Origin: Streptomyces candidus
GTDB taxonomy: Bacteria > Actinomycetota > Actinomycetes > Streptomycetales > Streptomycetaceae
Reading direction: 5' to 3'
DNA length: 47,596 nt
NCBI RefSeq assembly: GCF_014207445.1
Contig: NZ_JACHEM010000027.1
Coordinates: 1 to 47,596 of the forward strand
The first letter of the stretch is position 1; the number at the start of each line of letters is the position of its first letter. Positions 42,126 to 47,596 of the stretch are shown here, in pieces. Made by a program: the position numbers and the translations under genes. The notes below the pieces were generated by a model. The model worked only from the letters and a program-made list of their open reading frames with translations. It had not been told where the DNA came from and searched no databases.

Positions 42126-42689
42126 GTGAGCGTGGACTATTGGGCGGTTCTCTGGGACTCGGAGCGGGATCAGTGGCGGTATGTTCCGCGCCAGACCATC
42201 GGACCGCTGACCTTCGGCATGAGTTGGGAGAACGCCGTCGCCGCCATGGCGGAGCAGGGCTTCACGGCGGAACAGCACGCTATGGGGAGTTGGCACTCGA
42301 CAGGCCGTGCGCAGTGGCGGGTCGAGTTCGTAAAGGCGCATCCGGCCCGGGGCCGGCCCGCGGTGCTGTGCTACTTCGTCGCCGGTGCGGGATTGACGTG
42401 CGTGCTGGTCGATGGACTGCTCGGTCCGCAAGTGACCTGCGAGGGCATCCGTGTGATCGGCCGTGTTCCGTCGGAGCTCAGCAAAGACATGGAGTCGTAC
42501 GCCATCGAGCACGACGCGGGGCTGCGGTCCAGCCCGGGCGGAGGCCTGACCGTCGACGGCTTCGAAATCGAGCTGGGCGCACAACGTGCCGACGACGCTG
42601 TGGTGACCTGGGCGCTCTTCTTCAAGACCGGAGAAATCGCGGGCACGTCCTGGGACATCGCCCCCGCAGAAGTCTGGCACCACTGGTAA
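42126..42689 (+). CDS. Hypothetical protein, possibly an immunity-type protein
   Basis: 187 residues from the GTG 42126 (GAGGG directly upstream). The sequence has VSVDYWAVLWDSERDQWRYV, IGPLTFGMSWENAVAAMAEQ, CVLVDGLLGPQVTCEGIRVI and ALFFKTGEIAGTSWDIAPAE. It is divergent from the SUKH gene at 41975 with 150 bases between. The pattern ("G-P-L-x-F-G-M-x-x-x-E" with beta-strands) is similar to small immunity-type and unnamed Streptomyces proteins, but I cannot assign it. Confidence 0.65.
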   Translation: MSVDYWAVLWDSERDQWRYVPRQTIGPLTFGMSWENAVAAMAEQGFTAEQHAMGSWHSTGRAQWRVEFVKAHPARGRPAVLCYFVAGAGLTCVLVDGLLGPQVTCEGIRVIGRVPSELSKDMESYAIEHDAGLRSSPGGGLTVDGFEIELGAQRADDAVVTWALFFKTGEIAGTSWDIAPAEVWHHW

Positions 42690-43033
42690 GAGTCTGCGGA
42701 GCACGCGGCTGAGAGGCGCCATCGGGGAGGCGAGCTTGATGAAGTCACTGATTCTGGGCAGGGCAACGGGATCGCGTCGTTCCCGAACGGTGGGTTCGAA
42801 CCATTGAAGGAAAATGCCGAGGAAGTGGAACATGGCAGTGAAGGTGCTCGAAGATCCAGCATCCCGAGCTCCCGAAAACAACGAGTGGCGCGTGCGTGGC
42901 GGGAGGCTGCGGGGGACCGTCGAAACGCGGCCAAGGGGGAGACGCTGAGTATCCGTACTCATGTGCAGGGCCCGTCCCGGCCCCATGGTGGCCTCATGCG
43001 GTTAACGGACTGTCATGGGCATCGGTGGTGAGG
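42690..43033. other. Intergenic region without a clear gene
   Basis: A minus-strand frame at 42700-42834 reads MFHFLGIFLQWFEPTVRERR and DPVALPRISDFIKLASPMAP, which is protein-like but short and without a family I know. It may be a gene scrap. Confidence 0.35.
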
Positions 43034-43345
43034 ATGGGACACAGGAAAGAGGCGTCGACTGGTCGACACGTCGGGGTCGGCCTGGCGCTCCTCGTCCTCG
43101 ACTTGATGGTCATCGCTTGGTTGGTGTTCGGCTACGGGATGGCCAGCTGGGCCGACAGCTATGACCAGGACAACTTGCCCGGCGCTCCCAAAATGGCGTG
43201 GCCGGCAATGTGGCTCCTGGTTGCTGGTGCAGTAGTCACAGGCGGCGGCCTTCTTGCCCTGCGGTGGCGCGCCTTGGGTGTCATGCAGTTGACTGTCCTG
43301 GGAGGCGGAGCAGGACTGCTCGCTGCTCTGGCCCTTTCTGATTAG
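43034..43345 (+). CDS. Small membrane protein, function unknown
   Basis: 103 residues from the ATG 43034 (GTG 43025/43028 are possible). Three hydrophobic segments: VGLALLVLDLMVIAWLVFGY at about 14-33, MAWPAMWLLVAGAVVTGGGL at about 55-74 and GVMQLTVLGGGAGLLAALAL at about 82-101, separated by a polar loop (ASWADSYDQDNLPGAPK). Similar three-helix proteins (DUF6234-like) are common in Streptomyces; this match is from memory. Confidence 0.65.
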   Translation: MGHRKEASTGRHVGVGLALLVLDLMVIAWLVFGYGMASWADSYDQDNLPGAPKMAWPAMWLLVAGAVVTGGGLLALRWRALGVMQLTVLGGGAGLLAALALSD

Positions 43346-43716
43346 GGGCACTCTGTCAAGGAACTACCTGCATTGTCACCTCGGGCACCGGTCGGCACCT
43401 CCTTCGTAGCTGCTGCCGCGCAGCGGGCCCGACCGGGCGGCGGGCAGCGAGCGAGGGGCCGCGCGTGCCGAGAGGGCGGCCACCGAGGCGGGGGACGTGC
43501 CGAGACCCGGTACCCACGAATGCGCCGAACGCACGGTCGCCCGCGCCATCATTGCCGCCCAGGCACCGCCACCGGCCAGCGGAACTCAACGACCCGACGC
43601 CCCTGAAGGGAGTCAGCGAACTGCTCAGCGCCAGCAGCACTTTGGCCGGCCAACGCCGCCAGACCGCCGCAGGCCAACCACGGGTCTGTCCACGGCTGGC
43701 CTCTGCCACCGCCCGC
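43346..43716. other. Intergenic region, no gene seen
   Basis: About 370 bases, Arg/Pro-rich in all frames, with no domain pattern and no obvious repeat. Confidence 0.45.
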
Positions 43717-44235
43717 CTACCCGTGCGAAACCGGTCTCCCCGGGGCTGCTCCCACACTGCTCGCCCAGACCTGGATGGGCACCAGCTCCGTCTGAGCCGC
43801 TACCTGCTCCGCGTGGTTCTGCACGTCTTCCAGGATCGACCAGCTCGTGGCACCCGGCTGCTTGTCAGCGAGGAACTCCTCGATGACCGGTCCGAGATCG
43901 TCCGAGATCAGGTAGGCGCCGCCGAACGGCAATGCGTCCGCAGGGACCGAGCCGGTCGAACACCGGAGCTGACCGGCCTGCCGGTCGTGCCACACATAGA
44001 ATGTCGCGACCCCGGCAAAGCCCAGCTCGCGGACGCGGACCTGGATGGCTGAGGCGGTCCGCTCGAAGGCGGCGACTACCGCGGAGACGGACAACGACCT
44101 CCTGTCCTCCGTCGACGCGCTCAGGCGCCAGGTGTTGGTCTCCCATTCCACCCGGCGGTCGGCCGGCTCCAGCGCCAAGGGCTCGTCCGCCACCTCTGCG
44201 ATCCACGTCAACAGCATCACAGCAGTATCCCGCAT
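43717..44235 (-). CDS. Hypothetical protein
   Basis: 172 residues from the ATG 44235 (ATG 44217 also possible; the frame opens at 44346). The protein is well formed: MLLTWIAEVADEPLALEPAD, FERTASAIQVRVRELGFAGV, ATFYVWHDRQAGQLRCSTGS, PFGGAYLISDDLGPVIEEFL. Its mixed alpha/beta pattern, rich in Val and Trp, is like other small Streptomyces proteins of unknown function. No family is recognised. Confidence 0.62.
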   Translation of the reverse strand: MRDTAVMLLTWIAEVADEPLALEPADRRVEWETNTWRLSASTEDRRSLSVSAVVAAFERTASAIQVRVRELGFAGVATFYVWHDRQAGQLRCSTGSVPADALPFGGAYLISDDLGPVIEEFLADKQPGATSWSILEDVQNHAEQVAAQTELVPIQVWASSVGAAPGRPVSHG

Positions 44236-44349
44236 CCCCAGAGCCCCAGAACGGCTCCGCGAAGTGATGTCTAAGGGTGACCGCGGCAACGAGGCGTATT
44301 CATGACGGCGTAACGCTGCTGCCTGCGTCGACGTCAGATCGAGCACACC

Positions 44350-44570
44350 ATGAATCAGCGGGCCGGCCGCCGGCGCCGCGGCAGCAAGGGCGGTCGGCCC
44401 ACGGGTTTCGACTCGACTATCTACACACGCAGGAACGAAGTCGAGCGAACGATCAACGCCTCAAGAACTGACGGGCCGTCGCCAGGAGGTACGACAAGAG
44501 GGCCTGCGTCTTCCACGGCACCGTCACCGCAGCAGCATCCGCTTACGGCTCCGCCCATGATCCGCCGGAC
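44350..44570 (+). pseudogene. IS5-family transposase, C-terminal remnant
   Basis: The first frame reads RAGRRRRGSKGGRPTGFDST and IYTRRNEVERTIN; then the frame shifts, a TGA replaces a usual Trp (LKN-stop-RAVARRYDKRACV), and FHGTVTAAASAYGS follows. The pattern "G-x-x-G-G-R-P-x-x-[FL]-D-x-x-x-Y-x-x-R-N-x-V-E-R-x-I-N-x-L-K-x-[WR]...R-Y-D-K" is the end of IS5-type transposases with the catalytic Glu in V-E-R. The frameshift and stop show decay. Confidence 0.65.
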
Positions 44571-44593
44571 AGTCCCCCTTTCCTCGCCCCGAG

Positions 44594-44809
44594 TCAGTTG
44601 CCAGTCGCCTTGCGGGCATTGTGAGCCCGCCCTGCGATGACGACGCCGATCGCGACGGCCAGTGGGTACACGGTGATGTTCACTGCGAAGCCTCCCGGCA
44701 GCCAGCCCAGCAGGCCGGCGTTGTCGTGGTCGACGAATTGGCGTATTGCAACCTGGGCTCCGATGACGAGCAGCGCCATACCGAGCGCCTGGTAGAGGCC
44801 ATGCTTCAC
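44594..44809 (-). CDS. Small two-helix membrane protein, divergent from TetR gene
   Basis: 71 residues from the GTG 44809, which has GAGGAGGAAC just upstream; the frame's first ATG at 44842 would add 11 residues but overlaps the operator. Two helices: YQALGMALLVIGAQVAIRQF and NITVYPLAVAIGVVIAGRAH, with a loop VDHDNAGLLGWLPGGFAV. It is the likely target of the TetR regulator transcribed the other way. Function unknown. Confidence 0.68.
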   Translation of the reverse strand: MKHGLYQALGMALLVIGAQVAIRQFVDHDNAGLLGWLPGGFAVNITVYPLAVAIGVVIAGRAHNARKATGN

Positions 44810-44833
44810 GGGTTCCTCCTCGGCCTGATTGCG

Positions 44834-44859
44834 GTTTACCATGCACTTGCACTGTAAAC
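44834..44859. promoter_or_regulatory. 26-bp near-palindrome between tetR and the membrane protein gene
   Basis: Arms GTTTAC (44834-44839) and GTAAAC (44854-44859) with inner TGCA and TGCA symmetrical about the centre; 20 of 26 positions are symmetrical. Typical size and shape for a TetR-family operator. Confidence 0.65.
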
Positions 44860-44879
44860 GCGCAGTGCTCGGTTTTGCA

Positions 44880-44891
44880 ATGCGATCGCAT
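44880..44891. promoter_or_regulatory. Perfect 12-bp palindrome before the TetR gene
   Basis: ATGCGATCGCAT is self-complementary, and lies 30 bases before the TetR start. It may be a second operator; its sequence differs from the first palindrome. Confidence 0.5.
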
Positions 44892-44921
44892 GGTTAAAGT
44901 GTGAGGAAAGGCGGTGACGCC

Positions 44922-45515
44922 GTGCCGAAGATCGTGGATCACGAAGCGCGCAGGGCGCGCCTCGTCGAGGCCGTCTGGTCACTGACCGTGCGCGGCGGCA
45001 TCGAGCAGGTATCGCTGCGAAAGGTGGCCGAGGAGGCGGGCGTCTCGATGGGCCAGATCCAGCACTACTACTCCTCGATGCAGGCCCTGATCCGCGACGC
45101 CCTTGACCGAGCCACACGGGCCGTCAACGCCACCATCGAGAACGCGGTCGCCGCCGCCGACACGACCAGTCCGGAGGCCGTCCTCCGCGCCTGCCTGTAC
45201 GCCCTGATCAGCCCGGCCCAGGAGAGTACGCGGCTGATGCGCTTCGCGCTGGCGGCCGCAGGCCGGGCGGTCTCCGATCCGACAATGGCCAAGGCCCTGG
45301 CGCCAGCCGACGACGATCTGCTCACCCTCACCGCCGGCCTCATCGCGGCAGCCCGTGAGGAACGGGGAAGCGAGCCGCGTGGTGAGGAACGTACCGACGC
45401 CGACATCTGCTGGTCCCTCGCCACCAGCCTTGGCGTGGACGTCGCCCTCGGCTACCGCACCCCAGAAGCCGCCGAGCATCTCCTCGACCACCACGTCGAG
45501 CAGATCCTTCGCTAG
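44922..45515 (+). CDS. TetR-family transcriptional regulator
   Basis: 197 residues from the GTG 44922 (GGAAAGGCGG upstream; GTG 44901 is less likely). The DNA-binding part is RARLVEAVWSLTVRGGIEQV then SLRKVAEEAGVSMGQIQHYY at 12-50, the TetR hallmark with the recognition helix VSMGQIQHYYSS. The C-terminal ligand domain includes VLRACLYALISPAQESTRLM and WSLATSLGVDVALGYRTPEA, similar to TetR_C_6-type regulators. It probably represses the small membrane protein gene at 44809 and itself through the palindromes between the two. Confidence 0.9.
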   Translation: MPKIVDHEARRARLVEAVWSLTVRGGIEQVSLRKVAEEAGVSMGQIQHYYSSMQALIRDALDRATRAVNATIENAVAAADTTSPEAVLRACLYALISPAQESTRLMRFALAAAGRAVSDPTMAKALAPADDDLLTLTAGLIAAAREERGSEPRGEERTDADICWSLATSLGVDVALGYRTPEAAEHLLDHHVEQILR

Positions 45516-45548
45516 GCCGTGTGTCGGAAGTGGGTCCTTCACGTCAGC

Positions 45549-45941
45549 TCAGCTGAGGTGCCGTCGGACAAAAGGCGCCGTTCCCAAGACAAATGCAGTG
45601 AAGGCGACCAGTCGTTGGAGGCCGGGCTGAGCGGCGAGGTTGCTGTGCTGGATGCCGTAGGTCGCGTACCAGTTGGCGGCGAGGTCGGTCGCCATGATGA
45701 CGCAAGCGAGGTCTGTCCCTCGGCGCTTGCCGCTGATCAGCAGCGCGGCTGCGAGCAGGTCGAGGAGCGCCAGCGAGGACCAGTAGAAGTTGAGCCACCT
45801 CGGAGCCCAGTCGTAGGGCTGTAGGCCATAGTGAAGAAGGTCGGTGACATGGGAGACGGCGCCAACGAGAAGCAGGACGGCTGCAGTAGCGCACACCACT
45901 ATCACCACCCGGAGTGGGGTGCGGTGCATCCAAGCGATCAC
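45549..45941 (-). CDS. Four-helix membrane protein, unknown function
   Basis: 130 residues from the GTG 45941 (ATG 45929 is an alternative). Hydrophobic segments: VVIVVCATAAVLLLVGAVSH, WSSLALLDLLAAALLISGKR, GTDLACVIMATDLAANWYAT and RLVAFTAFVLGTAPFVRRHL. The spacing and length resemble unnamed DUF4345-like or DoxX-like small membrane proteins, but I cannot assign a family. It is convergent with the TetR gene, with 33 bases between their stops. Confidence 0.7.
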   Translation of the reverse strand: MIAWMHRTPLRVVIVVCATAAVLLLVGAVSHVTDLLHYGLQPYDWAPRWLNFYWSSLALLDLLAAALLISGKRRGTDLACVIMATDLAANWYATYGIQHSNLAAQPGLQRLVAFTAFVLGTAPFVRRHLS

Positions 45942-45994
45942 GTCACGGATCGTCCCAGCCGCCGGCGCGTCCCGTCAGCCAGTTGACAGAAGAT

Positions 45995-46021
45995 GATCTC
46001 CCTTCGTGAAGCGTGGAGATC
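45995..46021 (+). promoter_or_regulatory. Inverted repeat enclosing the transposase start codon
   Basis: GATCTCC (45995-46001) and GGAGATC (46015-46021) are exact complements, and the GTG start at 46006 lies in the 13-base loop. Folding could hide the start when transcription comes from outside. Confidence 0.5.
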
Positions 46022-46881
46022 TAACCGATGCGCAGTGGGCCCGGCTGGAGCCGTTGTTGCCAACGGGCAAGAAGCCAGGACGACCGCCGATATGGACGCG
46101 GCGGCAGCTGATCAACGGCATACGGTGGCGGACACGGACTGGGTCGCCGTGGCGGGATGTGCCGGAGCGGTACGGTCCCTGGGGCCGCGTGTACGACCTG
46201 TTCCGTCGCTGGCAGCGGGGCGGGACCTGGAAACGCATCTTCGCCGAACTGCAGGCCCAGGCCGACGCGAAGCGTCTGATCACGTGGGACATCAACGTCG
46301 ACTCCACGGTATGCCGGGCCCACCAGCACGCCGCCGGGGCACGGAAAAGGGGCGAACTGCAGGTCGAGCCGCCAGGCGGTGTCGACATCGAGCCGGCCGA
46401 CCACGGACTCGGACGCTCACGCGGCGGCTTGACCACCAAGCTGCACCTGGCCGTCGAACAAGGCCAGAAGCCAATGTCGATCGTGATCACAGCCGGGCAG
46501 CGCGGAGACTCTCCACAGTTCGAGCCCGTACTGGAGCAGATCCAGGTACGTCGTCTAGGACCGGGCAGACCCCGCACCCGCCCCGACCGAGTGCGAGCCG
46601 ACAAGGCTTATGCCTCCCGCATCAACCGCGCCTACCTGCGCCGACGCGGGATCCGCTGCACCATCCCGGACAAGGCCGACCACGCCCGCAACCGCAAGAA
46701 GCTCGGTGCCCGCGGCGGCCGCCCGCCGAAGTTCGACAAGACCGACTACCGTGAGCGCCACGCTGTGGAGTGCGGCATCAACCGGCTCAAGAGACACCGG
46801 TCGGTGGCCACCCGCTACGAGAAACTCGCTGTCCGTTACGAAGCCACGGTCCTCGTCGCGGCCATCAACGAATGGCTATGA
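46006..46881 (+). CDS. IS5-family transposase
   Basis: 291 residues from the GTG 46006. The N-terminal DUF4096 domain reads LTDAQWARLEPLLPTGKKPG, RTGSPWRDVPERYGPWGRVY and DLFRRWQRGGTWKRIFAELQ. Catalytic residues are in TWDINVDSTVCRAHQHAAGA (first Asp), DRVRADKAYASRINRAYLRR (second Asp) and YRERHAVECGINRLKRHRSV (Glu). The frame is intact. I could not find inverted repeats at the presumed ends, so the limits of the element are open. Confidence 0.9.
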   Translation: MKRGDLTDAQWARLEPLLPTGKKPGRPPIWTRRQLINGIRWRTRTGSPWRDVPERYGPWGRVYDLFRRWQRGGTWKRIFAELQAQADAKRLITWDINVDSTVCRAHQHAAGARKRGELQVEPPGGVDIEPADHGLGRSRGGLTTKLHLAVEQGQKPMSIVITAGQRGDSPQFEPVLEQIQVRRLGPGRPRTRPDRVRADKAYASRINRAYLRRRGIRCTIPDKADHARNRKKLGARGGRPPKFDKTDYRERHAVECGINRLKRHRSVATRYEKLAVRYEATVLVAAINEWL

Positions 46882-46926
46882 CCGGCACGGAAACCAGTTC
46901 CGCGGTGTGACCGGGAAACTCGCCCC

Positions 46927-47400
46927 ATGACCACTGACTTCACCGTGCGCCCCGCCCGACCCGCCGATGCGGGACGCCTGGCCGAACTCCGATGGACGTT
47001 CAAACAAGAGGACCACGAAGAGCTACCAGCGACCCCCGCTCGGCCCCTGGCAGAGGCAGAACACTGGATCCGCGACCGGCTCAAAAGTGGCCACTGGTTG
47101 GCCTGGGTCGCAGAGACCGAAGGCGAAATCTGCGGTCACGTCTTCCTCTGCCTGGTGGAGCGGATGCCGGAGCCTTACGAGGACAACAACCCCGTCGGCT
47201 ATGTCACGAACTACTTCGTCCTGTCGTCCCAACGGAACAGGGGAGCTGGCTCCGCGCTTCTTGAGGCGCTCCAGCAGCATGCACGCAGCGCAGGCCTCGA
47301 GGGCCTGATCGTCTGGCCGTCAGAGCGCAGCATCCCCCTCTATCGACGACTCGGCTTCCAGTCCCCGGACGAACTGCTGGAACTACCCCTCGACACCTGA
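46927..47400 (+). CDS. GNAT-family N-acetyltransferase
   Basis: 157 residues from the ATG 46927. FTVRPARPADAGRLAELRWT, LAWVAETEGEICGHVFLCLV, YVTNYFVLSSQRNRGAGSAL (acetyl-CoA loop Q-R-N-R-G-A-G), LLEALQQHARSAGLEGLIVW and PLYRRLGFQSPDELLEL give the four GNAT motifs in order. The substrate is unknown. It starts 45 bases after the IS5 transposase stop. Confidence 0.9.
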   Translation: MTTDFTVRPARPADAGRLAELRWTFKQEDHEELPATPARPLAEAEHWIRDRLKSGHWLAWVAETEGEICGHVFLCLVERMPEPYEDNNPVGYVTNYFVLSSQRNRGAGSALLEALQQHARSAGLEGLIVWPSERSIPLYRRLGFQSPDELLELPLDT

Positions 47401-47499
47401 CGAAGGCCACTTCCGATACACGGCCTAGGGCCTGTGCAGCGGACCTTGCCGGGTCCCACGCACCCCTGCGCTCGTGACACCGCCTTGTACCCGCCCACA

Positions 47500-47596
47500 A
47501 GTGTCGGCGACGGCCCAAAAGTGAACCGCGATCGACGCCTGAAAGTTGACCCCCTCCAAGGGTCTGGCTCGTTGAGTCAGATCGGGAGGATGGGTG
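47500..47596 (+). mobile_element. Possible left end of an IS21-like element, cut by the window edge
   Basis: The last 97 bases contain GGCCCAAAAGTGAACC and TGAAAGTTGACCCCCT, short related motifs in tandem, as seen at the ends of IS21-type elements, followed by GGGAGGATGGGTG, a ribosome-binding site and possible start codon at 47590. Nothing coding is visible, so this is tentative. Confidence 0.3.

Noticed and set aside
42700..42834. Minus-strand MFHFLGIFLQWF frame as a gene
   Set aside because: Protein-like but short, with no family match that I know; kept only as a note in the intergenic entry.
1..47596. Search for CRISPR arrays, tRNA and rRNA genes
   Set aside because: No regularly spaced repeats and no cloverleaf-like or rRNA sequence were noticed.

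Overview
High G+C DNA with frequent GTG starts, GTGA/ATGA gene overlaps and families typical of Streptomyces: a WblA-type WhiB protein, STAS and PP2C regulators, an EF-hand protein, a secreted snapalysin-like protease and many small exported proteins. I read the window as an accessory region of a Streptomyces (or close relative) chromosome, probably an arm. It carries three transposons with recognisable ends, a fourth intact transposase, and at least nine decayed remnants (IS110 twice, IS3, Tn3, tyrosine recombinase twice, IS5-like twice, phage/plasmid SF3 helicase), plus several genes broken by single-base shifts.

Layout. 1-4.8 kb: start of a membrane protein, a wblA-like regulator, a four-helix membrane protein behind a perfect 13-bp inverted repeat, a methyltransferase, a secreted protein, an IS110 scrap and a dienelactone hydrolase homologue with no nucleophile. 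4.9-9.5 kb: SF3 helicase remnant, frameshifted small genes, a large SMI1/KNR4 protein, and an IS3 scrap fused to a recombinase remnant. 9.5-11.6 kb: an AraC-cupin-SGNH hydrolase cassette, flanked by two copies of the 3' end of the same recombinase gene. 11.7-14.4 kb: Tn3 remnant, a frameshifted Excalibur-type lipoprotein and a complete IS630 element. 14.5-22.6 kb: DnaJ scrap, STAS protein, glycine-rich secreted protein with a strong terminator, an acyl-CoA dehydrogenase-like/PP2C gene pair and an EF-hand protein.

23.1-27.4 kb is the most interesting part: a tight four-gene run of a (5-formylfuran-3-yl)methyl phosphate synthase (MfnB family, all catalytic residues kept), an aldehyde dehydrogenase, an aryl-alcohol-type zinc dehydrogenase and a carboxyl-O-methyltransferase-like enzyme. 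There is no partner gene of methanofuran synthesis. Together they suggest synthesis of a small oxidised, possibly methylated furan. 28.0-29.1 kb: a secreted metzincin protease overlaps a gene for an exported protein resembling an NTR/TIMP domain, a possible protease-inhibitor pair.

29.3-35.8 kb: HicB-like regulator with a palindromic operator, complete IS5 (frameshift-expressed), GNAT gene, GNAT pseudogene, a HEAT-like gene, an IS110 remnant abutting the C-terminal end of a polymorphic toxin and its probable immunity gene, and a DUF6461-like gene. 36.3-39.2 kb: a divergent rarD-like exporter/lysR pair split by an intact IS5 element inserted just before the lysR ribosome-binding site. 39.5-47.6 kb: erythromycin esterase homologue, a second SMI1/KNR4 protein, small membrane proteins, a TetR regulator divergent from a small membrane protein over two palindromes, an IS5 transposase whose start lies in a hairpin, a GNAT gene and perhaps the start of an IS21-like element.
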